Below are positions 1 through 9,893 of a stretch of DNA of 64,000 bases, in pieces. A model generated the notes under the pieces. It did not search any database. It worked only from the letters and a program-made list of their open reading frames with translations, and had not been told where the DNA came from. Position numbers and translations under genes: made by a program. Source of the stretch: DASWOJ01 sp964242415 (GTDB lineage: Bacteria; Pseudomonadota; Alphaproteobacteria; Acetobacterales; Acetobacteraceae); contig CAXTAT010000028.1 of the NCBI GenBank assembly GCA_964242415.1, forward strand, positions 1-64,000, written 5' to 3'. Numbering within the stretch: position 1 is the first letter of the stretch; each line of letters begins with the position of its first letter.

Positions 1-1
1 G

Positions 2-1840
<1,839 letters not shown>

Positions 1841-1848
1841 GCTGCCAG

Positions 1849-1870
1849 TGAGGGTCGGATGAGGGTCGGA
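1849..1870 (+). repeat. Perfect 11-bp tandem duplication at the acpS start
   Basis: TGAGGGTCGGA occurs twice head to tail (1849-1859 and 1860-1870) directly before and into the acpS ATG. It duplicates the GAGGG ribosome-binding sequence, giving one copy four bases from the ATG and one 15 bases away. Confidence 0.85.
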
Positions 1871-2274
1871 TGATCATCGGGTTGGGGTCCGACCTGTGTG
1901 ATATCCGGCGGATCGAGACCGTGCTGGCCCGCCATGGCGACCGGTTCCTGCAACGGGTGTTCACGCCCGTCGAGCGGGCACGGGCGCAGCGGCGCACGCC
2001 GTCCCTGCATGCCGGCACCTATGCCAAGCGGTTCGCGGCGAAGGAGGCGTGCGCCAAGGCGCTCGGCACCGGGTTCAGCCATGGGGTGTTCCACTCCGAC
2101 ATGGGGGTGGTGAACCTGCCCAGTGGTCAGCCGACGCTGGCGTTGACGGGCGGGGCTGGGGCGAGGCTGCAGGCGATCACGCCGCCGGGCATGCGGCCGG
2201 TGGTGGCGCTGACGGTTACGGATGAGTATCCGTATGCGTTTGCGCAGGTGGTGATTTCTGCGGAACCGGCGTGA
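1870..2274 (+). CDS. acpS: Holo-[acyl-carrier-protein] synthase
   Basis: Transfers the 4'-phosphopantetheine arm of coenzyme A onto apo-ACP, activating it for fatty-acid synthesis. The 134-residue length is normal for a trimeric AcpS. The N-terminal MIIGLGSDLCDIRRIE carries the Mg-binding Asp8, and RFAAKEACAKALGTG carries the second metal ligand Glu59; both family signatures are intact. The ATG has GAGGG four bases upstream, inside a tandem duplication. It lies between rsh and lepB, a common order in Rhodospirillales, and probably shares their transcript. Confidence 0.96.
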   Translation: MIIGLGSDLCDIRRIETVLARHGDRFLQRVFTPVERARAQRRTPSLHAGTYAKRFAAKEACAKALGTGFSHGVFHSDMGVVNLPSGQPTLALTGGAGARLQAITPPGMRPVVALTVTDEYPYAFAQVVISAEPA

Positions 2275-2350
2275 TGCCGCGTGGTGACCGGTTGCGGGCG
2301 GCCTTTGGCACGGCAGGCCAGGGGCGCGGGCTGGGGTTACGATCTGCCGA

Positions 2351-2378
2351 CCCCTGGATTGCCGCGTCGCAATGACGG
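2351..2378. repeat. Short intergenic palindromic repeat, family B (copy 1, shortened)
   Basis: CCCTGGATTGCCGCG followed by CGCAATGACGG, with ATTGC and GCAAT as inverted arms. It is a shortened version of the element at 22091, 37491, 38639 and 52552, lacking the middle segment. It sits in the acpS-lepB gap (2275-2524), where I see no other feature. Confidence 0.7.
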
Positions 2379-2524
2379 GTTGTGGAGCGTGCACGGTGGG
2401 AGTGCGTTGGCTCGACCTGGTTCATTCGGGTTCGTGGTTCACGGTGGCGTGACCAAGGTTGCTTGACAGCGGGGATGCCGGTCGGCTTTGTGCCGGCATG
2501 ACCAAACCAGTGAACCGCTCCGCG

Positions 2525-3265
2525 ATGGCTAAGAAGGACTCGGGCGGCCTGCTCGATAACGTGAAAACGATCGTGTATGCCGGGCTGATCGCCGTCGGCA
2601 TCCGCACCGTCGCGTTCGAGCCGTTCAACATCCCCTCCGGGTCGATGATCCCGACGTTGCTGATCGGCGATTACCTGTTCGTGTCGAAGTACAGCTATGG
2701 GTATTCGCGCTACTCGCTGCCGCTGTCGCCCAACCTGTTCAGCGGCCGTATCTTCGAGCACATGCCGGAGCGGGGCGACGTGGCGGTGTTCAAGTGGCCG
2801 CGCGACAATACGACCGACTACATCAAGCGCATCATCGGCCTGCCCGGCGACCGCGTGCAGATGAAGGCCGGGCAGTTGTATATCAACGGCACGCTGGTTC
2901 CGCGCACCCCGGAGGGCGACTACGTGGACGAGGAGCCGGGGGTGCGCATCCTGGCCAAGCTGTACCTTGAGACGCTGCCGAACGGCCGCAAGCACGACAT
3001 CATCAAGATGTCCGACGAGAACGGGCTGAACACCACCATCGAGTTCAAGGTGCCCGAGAACAGCTTGTTCGCCATGGGCGACAACCGGGACAACAGCAGC
3101 GACAGCCGCGACCCGAACGGCGGCGTCGGCTTCGTGCCGATCGAGAACCTGGTAGGGCGGGCGGAGTTCATCTTCTTCTCCATCGACGGCCGGGCGCCGT
3201 GGTGGGAGTTCTGGGAGTGGCCGTTCGAGATCCGGTGGAACCGGCTGCTGCACGGTATCTCGTGA
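2525..3265 (+). CDS. lepB: Signal peptidase I
   Basis: Membrane-bound serine protease that removes signal peptides from exported proteins on the periplasmic face. From the chosen ATG the protein has 246 residues. One N-terminal membrane segment (about 13-32) is followed by the nucleophile motif PSGSMIPTL (Ser40), the general-base lysine in YIKRIIGLPGDRV, and the S26 signature GDNRDNSSDSR. No convincing ribosome-binding site marks the start; ATG 2498, nine codons earlier in the same frame, is a possible alternative. Strand and neighbours (acpS upstream, rnc-era-recO downstream) fit the usual alphaproteobacterial lepB-rnc-era cluster. Confidence 0.95.
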   Translation: MAKKDSGGLLDNVKTIVYAGLIAVGIRTVAFEPFNIPSGSMIPTLLIGDYLFVSKYSYGYSRYSLPLSPNLFSGRIFEHMPERGDVAVFKWPRDNTTDYIKRIIGLPGDRVQMKAGQLYINGTLVPRTPEGDYVDEEPGVRILAKLYLETLPNGRKHDIIKMSDENGLNTTIEFKVPENSLFAMGDNRDNSSDSRDPNGGVGFVPIENLVGRAEFIFFSIDGRAPWWEFWEWPFEIRWNRLLHGIS

Positions 3266-3312
3266 GTGCAGGTGGGTGGTGAGCGGCGGCGGGTCGTAAT
3301 CGAACGCGGGTC

Positions 3313-4023
3313 TTGATAGAGGGCGGGCCGGAGGCGGTCGCGGAGGCGATCCTCGGCCATGGCTTCCGTAACCGGGAGCTGCTGCAGGAGGCGCTGACGC
3401 ATCGCTCGGCGGCGCACCGGCGGGGCAAGCAGTTGCGCCGCGGCGACCGGCGTGGCGTCGGCTCGAACGAGCGGCTGGAGTTCATCGGCGACCGGGTGCT
3501 GGGGCTGCTGATCGCCGAGTGGCTGATCGAGCGTTTTCCGCTGGAGCAGGAGGGCGAGCTGGGGCCGCGGCATGCCCAGTTGGTGTCGCGCAAGGTGCTG
3601 GGGGAGATCGCCGCGGCGGCCGGGCTGTCGGAGGCGCTGGCCATCGCCCCCAACGAGGCGCGGGCCGGGGTGGGGCAACTGACCAACGTGCTGGCGGACG
3701 CGACGGAGGCGCTGATCGGGGCGATGTTCCTGGATGGCGGACTGGACCCGGCCCGCGGCTTCGTGCGCCGGGCGTGGCTGCCGGCGATGGACGCGCAGGT
3801 GCTGCCGCCGAAGGACCCGAAGACGGCGCTGCAGGAATGGCTGATGGCGCGGGGCAAGCCGCTGCCCATATATGGGGTGGTGTCCCGCACCGGACCCTCG
3901 CACGGGCCGAGCTTTGTCATCAGCGTCGCCGCCGAGGGCCATGCAGGGACGGGAACCGCCGGCAGCAAGCGGCTGGCGGAGCGCATGGCCGCGGCCGACC
4001 TGCTGGAGAAGTTGCCGAAATGA
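3313..4023 (+). CDS. rnc: Ribonuclease III
   Basis: Double-strand-specific endoribonuclease for rRNA and mRNA processing. It has 236 residues from a TTG start; an in-frame TGA at 3280 limits the upstream choice and no ATG or GTG lies between. The signature NERLEFIGDRVLGL (Glu53, Glu56, Asp60) and the second acidic patch ATEALIGAMFLDGG form the catalytic site. A double-stranded RNA-binding domain occupies the last 70 or so residues (from DPKTALQEWL). An unusual basic stretch of about 14 extra residues (residues 35-48, rich in Arg, Lys and Gly) lies just before the signature. The stop overlaps the era start (ATGA). Confidence 0.95.
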   Translation: MIEGGPEAVAEAILGHGFRNRELLQEALTHRSAAHRRGKQLRRGDRRGVGSNERLEFIGDRVLGLLIAEWLIERFPLEQEGELGPRHAQLVSRKVLGEIAAAAGLSEALAIAPNEARAGVGQLTNVLADATEALIGAMFLDGGLDPARGFVRRAWLPAMDAQVLPPKDPKTALQEWLMARGKPLPIYGVVSRTGPSHGPSFVISVAAEGHAGTGTAGSKRLAERMAAADLLEKLPK

Positions 4024-4967
4024 CCGAACTGGATGCCCCTGCTGAGATGCCCCCCGCTGGGATCACCGGCGACGCCGGGCCGCGCTGCGGGTTCGTGGCC
4101 ATCGTGGGGGCGCCGAACGCGGGGAAATCGACGCTGCTGAACCGGCTGACTGGTGCCAAGCTGTCCATCGTCAGCCCGAAGGCGCAGACGACGCGATTCC
4201 GCGTGCTGGGCATCCTGATGCGTGGGATGAGCCAAATCCTGCTGGTCGATACCCCCGGCATATTCCGCCCGCGGCGCAAGCTGGACCGGGCGATGGTGAA
4301 GGCTGCCTGGACGGGGGCGGAGGATGCCGACCTGACGGTGCTGCTGGTGGATGCGAAGACCGGCGCCAATGAGGCCGTGCTGGGCATCGCCCGGCAGTTG
4401 GCGGAGCGGGGGCGGCGCACCTGGCTGGTGCTGAACAAGATCGACCTGATCGCGCCGCACACCCTGTTGCCGCTGACGGCCGCAGTCAGCGCGGTGTTGC
4501 CGGCGGAGGAGACGTTCATGGTCAGCGCCGCCAATGGCGACGGGTTGGACCGGCTGCTGAATGCGCTGGCGGCGGGGGTGCCGGCGGGGCCGCATTTGTA
4601 TCCCGATGACGACCTGACGGACCTGCCGGACCGGCTGCTGGCGGCGGAGATCGTGCGGGAGCAGGTGTTCCTGCAAATCCAGGAGGAAATCCCGTACGGC
4701 ACGACGGTCGAGACGGAGAACTGGCAGGAGAAGCCGGACGGCTCCGTGCGGGTGGAGGCGACGGTTTATGTCGGCCGGGCCGGGCACAAGGCGATCCTGA
4801 TCGGCGCTGGCGGCAGCCGCATCCGCGAGATCGGCGCGCGTGCCCGCAAGGAGTTGGCGGGCCTGCTGGACCGCCCGATCCACCTGTTCCTCAATGTGAA
4901 GGAGCGGGCGGGGTGGGACGAGGAGGGGGCGCGCCTGCGGGCCATTGGCCTCGACGATCCAGGATAG
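4020..4967 (+). CDS. era: GTPase Era
   Basis: Essential Ras-like GTPase that binds the 3' end of 16S rRNA and checks 30S assembly. The ATG at 4020 overlaps the rnc stop by four bases, giving 315 residues. The G1 loop is GAPNAGKST (about 30-38), G3 is DTPGI, G4 is NKID, and a C-terminal KH domain includes ILIGAGGSRIREIG. A 23-residue N-terminal lead precedes the G domain. Era is translationally coupled to RNase III, as in many proteobacteria, joining two rRNA-maturation functions. Confidence 0.96.
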   Translation: MTELDAPAEMPPAGITGDAGPRCGFVAIVGAPNAGKSTLLNRLTGAKLSIVSPKAQTTRFRVLGILMRGMSQILLVDTPGIFRPRRKLDRAMVKAAWTGAEDADLTVLLVDAKTGANEAVLGIARQLAERGRRTWLVLNKIDLIAPHTLLPLTAAVSAVLPAEETFMVSAANGDGLDRLLNALAAGVPAGPHLYPDDDLTDLPDRLLAAEIVREQVFLQIQEEIPYGTTVETENWQEKPDGSVRVEATVYVGRAGHKAILIGAGGSRIREIGARARKELAGLLDRPIHLFLNVKERAGWDEEGARLRAIGLDDPG

Positions 4968-4988
4968 CGCCGAACGGGGCAGCGAAGG

Positions 4989-5717
4989 ATGGAGTGGGAA
5001 GGCCCTGCCGTCGTGCTGGCCGCGCGGGCGCAGGGTGAGGGCAACGCCGTGGTTACCGTGCTGACCGAGGCGCAGGGCAGCCATCGCGGCCTGGCGCGGG
5101 GTGGCGGGTCGCGGGGGCAGGCGTCGCTGTGGCTGCCGGGCAACGTGGTGCAGGCGCGTTGGGTGGCGCGGCTGCAGGAGCAGTTGGGCAGCCTGACGGC
5201 GGAGTTGGTGCACCCTGGCGCTGCGCTGGCGATGGATGATCCCCTGGCGCTGTCGATCCTGTCCGCCGCTTGCGCCGTGGCGGAGGGGGCGCTGCCGGAG
5301 CGGGAGCCGCATCCGCGGGTGTTTGCCGGGCTGGTGCAGTTGGTTGCCGGGTTGTCGCGTGGTGCTGATGTGCTGACGGACTTCGTGCGGTGGGAGGCCG
5401 GGCTGCTGGCCGATCTGGGCTATGGCATGGACCTTTCGGCCTGCGCGGTGTCGGGCGAGGTGGCGGGTCTGTCCTGGGTGTCGCCGCGCACGGGCCGGGC
5501 GGTGTCGGATGACGCGGCGGGGGAGTGGCGGTCCCGGCTGCTGCGGCTGCCGGGATTTATGGTCGGGGGGAACCGTGCGGAGGCGCGGGATTGGCGGGAC
5601 GGCTTGAGGCTGACTGGGCATTTCCTGGAGCGCGATGCATTCGGGCACCAGCACCGCCCGGTGCCACCGGCGCGGCACATGCTGTACGATCGCGTGCTGG
5701 CCTTGGCGGCGGCGTAG
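4989..5717 (+). CDS. recO: DNA repair protein RecO
   Basis: RecFOR-pathway mediator that helps load RecA on SSB-coated single-stranded DNA. It has 242 residues: an N-terminal OB-fold region (EGPAVVLAARAQGEGNAVVT) and the helical C-terminal domain with FVRWEAGLLADLGYGMDLS. The conserved GHFLERDAF segment near the C-terminus is typical of alphaproteobacterial RecO. It begins 21 bases after era, and the LexA-type box at 5720-5734 lies immediately after its stop. Confidence 0.93.
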   Translation: MEWEGPAVVLAARAQGEGNAVVTVLTEAQGSHRGLARGGGSRGQASLWLPGNVVQARWVARLQEQLGSLTAELVHPGAALAMDDPLALSILSAACAVAEGALPEREPHPRVFAGLVQLVAGLSRGADVLTDFVRWEAGLLADLGYGMDLSACAVSGEVAGLSWVSPRTGRAVSDDAAGEWRSRLLRLPGFMVGGNRAEARDWRDGLRLTGHFLERDAFGHQHRPVPPARHMLYDRVLALAAA

Positions 5718-5719
5718 AT

Positions 5720-5734
5720 GTTCTCTATTTGTTC
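5720..5734 (+). promoter_or_regulatory. Putative LexA (SOS) box upstream of parC
   Basis: GTTCTCTATTTGTTC is an exact GTTC-N7-GTTC match to the direct-repeat operator used by alphaproteobacterial LexA. It is intergenic, two bases after the recO stop and 37 bases before the parC ATG, where a repressor would act on a parC promoter. The motif is seen directly; regulation is inferred. Confidence 0.55.
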
Positions 5735-5771
5735 AAGGTAGCGCCCGGATCTGGGCACCCGAGGGGATCAC

Positions 5772-7988
5772 ATGCCCGACGACCTGACCGGCACCATCCA
5801 GGACACGCCCCTGGCCGACGCGCTGAGCGAGCGGTATCTCGCCTATGCCCTGAGCACCATCATGTCGCGCAGCCTGCCCGACGTGCGCGATGGGTTGAAG
5901 CCGGTGCACCGGCGGCTGATTTACGCCATGCACCAGTTGAAGCTGGACCCGGCGTCGGGGTTCAAGAAGTGCGCCCGCGTGGTTGGCGACGTGATCGGCA
6001 AGTATCATCCGCATGGGGATGTGGCGGTTTATGAGGCGCTGGTCCGCCTGGCGCAGGACTTCGCGGCGCGCTATCCGCTGATTGAGGGCCAGGGCAACTT
6101 CGGCAACATCGACGGCGATAACGCGGCGGCGATGCGCTACACCGAGGCGCGGCTGACCGAGGTGGCGCAGACGCTGCTGTCCGGCATCGACGATGATGCG
6201 GTGGACTTTCGCGCCACCTACGATGGCGAGGAGCATGAGCCGGTCGTGCTGCCGGGTGGGTTCCCGAACCTGCTGGCCAATGGCGCCGCGGGGATTGCCG
6301 TCGGCATGGCGACCAGCATTCCGCCGCATAACGCCGGGGAGGTGTGCGACGCGGCGATCCACCTGATCCACAACCCGGATGCGGGCACGGCCGACCTGCT
6401 GGCCCATATGCCTGGGCCGGACTTTCCGACCGGCGGCACCCTGATCGAAGACCCGGCGGCGATCCTGCAGGCGTATGAGACCGGCCGCGGCGGCTTCCGC
6501 ACCCGGGCGAAGTGGGAGGTGGAGCGGCAGAAGCATGGCAACTGGCATGTCGTGGTCACCGAAATCCCCTACCAGGTGCAGAAGACCCGGCTGATTGAGC
6601 AGATTGCCGAGCTGCTGGAGGCGAAGAAGCTGCCCTTCTTGGGTGATGTGCGGGACGAGAGTACCGAGCATGTCCGCCTGGTGCTGGAACCGAAGTCCCG
6701 CGGCGTCGAGCCGGAGGTGCTGATGGAGACCTTGTTCCGTGCGACGGCGCTGGAGGCGCGGTTCCCGCTGAACATGAACGTGCTGACCGCGGATCATACG
6801 CCGGTGGTGCTGGGGCTGCGCGGCGTGCTGCGGGCCTGGCTGGACCACAGGCAGGAGGTGCTGGTCCGCCGGTCCCGCCACCGGCTGGCCGTCATCGAGC
6901 GCCGGTTGGAGGTGCTGGACGGCTATCTGGCGGTGTTCCTGAACCTGGACGAGGTGATCCGCATCATTCGTGAGGAGGACCACGCGAAGCCTGCGCTGAT
7001 CGCCCGCTTCATGCTGACGGACCTGCAGGCGGAGGCGATCCTGAACATGCGGCTGCGCTCGCTGCGGCGGCTGGAGGAGTTGGAGATACGCAAGGAGCAT
7101 AAGGCGCTGACCCGGGAGGCGGGGGGGCTGGGGGTGCTGCTGGGCGACGAGCGGCGGCGCTGGAAGGCGATTGCGGCGGAGCTGGCGGCGGTGCGGGAGG
7201 GGTTCGGCGCCGGGCCATTGGGGGCGCGGCGGACGGTGCTGGGCGAGGTGCCGGCGGCGGTGCTGGTCGATGAGGATTCGCTGGTCGAGCGGGAGCCGAT
7301 CACGGTCGTGCTGTCGGCCAAGGGCTGGATCAGAGCGGTGCGGGGGCACCTGGCCGAGGGTGCCGAGCTGAAGTTCAAGGATGGCGACAAACTGCGGCTG
7401 CTGGTGGCGTGCCAGACCACGGACCGACTGTGCCTGGTGGGAACTGGGGGGCGGGCGCATATCCTGCGCGCCGGGGAGTTGCAGCGCGGGCGGGGCGATG
7501 GGCAGGCGATCCGCGTGCTGGCGGAGATGGGCAATGACGACGATGTGGCGGCGCTGTTCGTTTGGACGTCGGGGCTGCGTTACCTGGTGGCCAGCAGCGC
7601 CGGGCGGGGGCTGGTGGTGCCGGCGTCGGACCTGCTGGCGGAGAAGCGCACGGGCAAGCAGGTGCTGAACCTGCGGCCAGGGGAGACGGTGCGGCTGTGC
7701 GTGCCTGCGGTGGGTGACCATGTTGCGGCTGTTGGGACCAACCGCAGGCTGCTGGTGTTCCCGCTGGCGGCGGTGCCGGAGCTGTCGCGGGGGTCGGGGG
7801 TGATGCTGCAGAAGTATGGCGAGGGTGGGTTGGCTGATGCCAAGGTGTTCCGGTTGGCGGATGGGCTGACCTGGCAGCTTGGGGAGAAGACGCGCACGCA
7901 GACGGACCTGGCGGGCTGGTTGGGGGAGCGCGGGCAGGCTGGGCGGGTACCGCCTAATGGGTTTCCGAAGACGGGGCGGTTTAGCTAG
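5772..7988 (+). CDS. parC: DNA topoisomerase IV subunit A
   Basis: Breakage-reunion subunit of the type IIA topoisomerase that decatenates daughter chromosomes. It has 738 residues, the usual ParC length, with the catalytic tyrosine in AAMRYTEARL (Tyr123). A degenerate C-terminal beta-pinwheel (about 500-720) lacks a clear GyrA box, favouring ParC over GyrA. The quinolone pocket reads HPHGDVAVYEAL: the position of E. coli Ser80 is Val84, while the acidic residue (Glu88) is kept. GAGGGG eight bases before the ATG is a good ribosome-binding site. A LexA-type box precedes the gene. Confidence 0.94.
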   Translation: MPDDLTGTIQDTPLADALSERYLAYALSTIMSRSLPDVRDGLKPVHRRLIYAMHQLKLDPASGFKKCARVVGDVIGKYHPHGDVAVYEALVRLAQDFAARYPLIEGQGNFGNIDGDNAAAMRYTEARLTEVAQTLLSGIDDDAVDFRATYDGEEHEPVVLPGGFPNLLANGAAGIAVGMATSIPPHNAGEVCDAAIHLIHNPDAGTADLLAHMPGPDFPTGGTLIEDPAAILQAYETGRGGFRTRAKWEVERQKHGNWHVVVTEIPYQVQKTRLIEQIAELLEAKKLPFLGDVRDESTEHVRLVLEPKSRGVEPEVLMETLFRATALEARFPLNMNVLTADHTPVVLGLRGVLRAWLDHRQEVLVRRSRHRLAVIERRLEVLDGYLAVFLNLDEVIRIIREEDHAKPALIARFMLTDLQAEAILNMRLRSLRRLEELEIRKEHKALTREAGGLGVLLGDERRRWKAIAAELAAVREGFGAGPLGARRTVLGEVPAAVLVDEDSLVEREPITVVLSAKGWIRAVRGHLAEGAELKFKDGDKLRLLVACQTTDRLCLVGTGGRAHILRAGELQRGRGDGQAIRVLAEMGNDDDVAALFVWTSGLRYLVASSAGRGLVVPASDLLAEKRTGKQVLNLRPGETVRLCVPAVGDHVAAVGTNRRLLVFPLAAVPELSRGSGVMLQKYGEGGLADAKVFRLADGLTWQLGEKTRTQTDLAGWLGERGQAGRVPPNGFPKTGRFS

Positions 7989-8045
7989 GGGGTGCGGTGC
8001 CTGGCGGGGCCTGTGGGGGCGATTGTGTTGGCCGGGCTACGCTGA

Positions 8046-8369
8046 CTCCCTCTCCCGTTTTGGGCAGGGCGATCGCATATGCGGCGAGGTACCGCCTCTT
8101 CCCTCTCTCCCATGTTGGGAGAGGGCCGGGGTGAGGGGGTCTTGCCCGCCGCGCGCCGTCCGATGCCTGCGGAACCGGGCTGCCCGGGCCAGCAGGTCCG
8201 CGCCGAACGACCCCCTCACCCCGGCCCTCTCCCGATAGGGGGAGAGGGAGAGGGGGGCGGCAAGGGCCAAATCCGGCCGGGTTGGAAGCGGGTTCTGTGC
8301 TCAATTGGGCAAGTTGGGTGCCTGCCGACTCCCTCACCCCGACCCTCTCCCGGAGGGAGAGGGAGAAGA
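8046..8369. repeat. Cluster of family A palindromic repeats (composite, inverted pair)
   Basis: The 408-bp gap between parC and the PrpD gene holds no gene but four copies of a palindromic element with arms CCCTCTCCC and GGGAGAGGG. Hairpins centre near 8114, 8237 and 8354, with a partial copy at 8046-8070. The copies at 8104-8141 and 8209-8250 are in opposite orientation and bounded by exact 11-bp inverted ends (GTGAGGGGGTC / GACCCCCTCAC). They enclose a GC-rich core that recurs near 31870-31915. This resembles REP/BIME-type interspersed elements known from many proteobacteria. Confidence 0.8.
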
Positions 8370-8396
8370 CTTCGTGGCGATGGCTTCGGTGTTTGC

Positions 8397-9794
8397 TTAG
8401 TCGCCGGCTAGACGTACCCCGGCTAGGGGGGAGGCCAGGCGCATCAGCGCGCCGACGCCCGGGGCCGTGTCGATGGCGAGCACGGCGTCGGCCAGCCGCT
8501 CGGCCCGGTCGGCGCCCAGCACCGGGGCGCTGAGGCCGGTGAACTTGTGGCGCAGCTCTGCCTCGGTCAGGAAGGTGCTGGGCTCGCCGCGTGGCACGAC
8601 GACCATACGGCTGTAGGTCTGCCCGGCGGCGGTGATGGTCAGGTGGCCCGACATATTGCGCGGGAACTCGGCCTGCACGGCGGGGTCACGCTCGCAGCGG
8701 ATGCGCGGCATCAGCGCGCGGATGCGGGGATCGTTCAGCAGGGCGTAGCTGTCCCAGCCCATGGTGCCTGTCACCAGCGCGGCCGCGATCACGAAGGGGC
8801 CGCTGAATTGGCCATCGACCACGTTTTGCGGATCGGACTTCTGCCGGGCCGGCTCGCCGATCAGCAGCATGCCGGCCTCGGGCAGGCCCAGGGTGACGCC
8901 CTCGATGGTGGCGGGGTCGATGCCGTGTTCCGCGCGCAGGGCCAGCGCGGCGTCGATGCCGGCGTGGCCGTAACGGCAGGACGGATAGGGCTTCACCGCC
9001 GTCTGCATCAGCTCGAACTCGGTGCCGAGGCCCTGCACGGCGCGCGAGGGGTTCGGCTGCGGGGCGTAGGCGTTCAGGAAGCCGTGCTTGCCCTCGATGG
9101 CCTCTGCGGCGCCCTTGAAGCCCTCCCGCGCCAGGGTTGCCGCGGCGAGGCCGCCCATGCTGGCCCAGCCGACCTGGAACCGCTTGGTCCAGGCCCCATT
9201 GGCGAGGAATTGCAGGCTGCCGGCGGATTGGCTCAGCGCGATGCCCAGCGCCGAGGCCACGCCCGCCGCGTCCAGGCCGAACACCCGCGCCGCCGCCGCC
9301 GCCGCGCCGAATGCCCCGCAGGTGGCGGTCGGGTGGAAGCCGCGGGCGTAGTGGTCCCCGGCCGGCAGGGCGACCGCGATGCGGCAGGTGACCTCGTAGC
9401 CCGCGATGATGCCGGCCAGCACGTCCCGTCCGGCCGCCCCCACCATCTCCCCCGCGGCGAGCGCGGCCGGGATGACGGGACAGCCGGGGTGCAGCGACCC
9501 GGCGGCGTGGGTGTCGTCGAAGTCCAGCGAATGGCCCAGCGCGCCGTTCAGGAAGGCGGCGCCGACCGGCGTATAGCGGGCGCAGTCGCCGAACACGCCG
9601 CTGTTGCCGGCGGCAACCCCGAGCGCCCGGGCGGCGGCGAGCATCGGCGCGGTGCTCTCGGCGTCGTGCCGCGCGCGGACGATGTTGCCGACCAGGTCGA
9701 GCACGAGCAATCGTGCCCGGTCCACGACCTGCGGCGGCAGGTGATCGAGCTGGATGGCGGCCGTGAACGCCGACAGCTCCGCGGTGACGCCCAT
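8397..9794 (-). CDS. MmgE/PrpD family protein
   Basis: Belongs to the family containing 2-methylcitrate dehydratase (PrpD), iminodisuccinate epimerase and cis-aconitate decarboxylase-like enzymes. From ATG 9794 it has 465 residues, normal for the family, with a GGGGAA ribosome-binding site eight bases upstream. Family features include an N-terminal all-helical domain with LNGALGHSLDFDDTH and a later KPYPSCRYGHAGIDAA motif carrying conserved substrate-pocket residues. No other 2-methylcitrate-cycle gene is nearby, so the substrate cannot be assigned. It is divergent from the transglycosylase gene at 9894, with a 99-bp shared intergenic region. Confidence 0.85.
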   Translation of the reverse strand: MGVTAELSAFTAAIQLDHLPPQVVDRARLLVLDLVGNIVRARHDAESTAPMLAAARALGVAAGNSGVFGDCARYTPVGAAFLNGALGHSLDFDDTHAAGSLHPGCPVIPAALAAGEMVGAAGRDVLAGIIAGYEVTCRIAVALPAGDHYARGFHPTATCGAFGAAAAAARVFGLDAAGVASALGIALSQSAGSLQFLANGAWTKRFQVGWASMGGLAAATLAREGFKGAAEAIEGKHGFLNAYAPQPNPSRAVQGLGTEFELMQTAVKPYPSCRYGHAGIDAALALRAEHGIDPATIEGVTLGLPEAGMLLIGEPARQKSDPQNVVDGQFSGPFVIAAALVTGTMGWDSYALLNDPRIRALMPRIRCERDPAVQAEFPRNMSGHLTITAAGQTYSRMVVVPRGEPSTFLTEAELRHKFTGLSAPVLGADRAERLADAVLAIDTAPGVGALMRLASPLAGVRLAGD

Positions 9795-9893
9795 GGCACG
9801 TTTCCCCAACATTTGTTGACACTATACTGCAGCAGTTGTCCGCGGCGGTATAGCGGATTGCCCCTACAGGGCGGGCTGTGGCACATGGATGCC

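Noticed and set aside
3168..5678. An 836-codon open frame on the minus strand opposite lepB, rnc, era and recO
   Set aside because: The plus-strand genes are unmistakable; the antisense product is Pro/Arg/His/Gln-rich low complexity, as expected when GC-rich third positions remove stop codons.
5733..7721. A 662-codon open frame opposite parC
   Set aside because: Same GC-driven antisense artefact, with biased composition and no domain.
8046..8369. Possible CRISPR array
   Set aside because: The palindromic units vary in length and orientation and are unevenly spaced; there are no cas genes and no regular spacers.
8037..8411. Several short frames in the 8-kb gap whose products look like conserved peptides (SLSPYRERAGVRG, PLTPALSQHG)
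   Set aside because: These are conceptual translations of the family A repeat, commonly mis-annotated as small proteins; no start signals or independent conservation.
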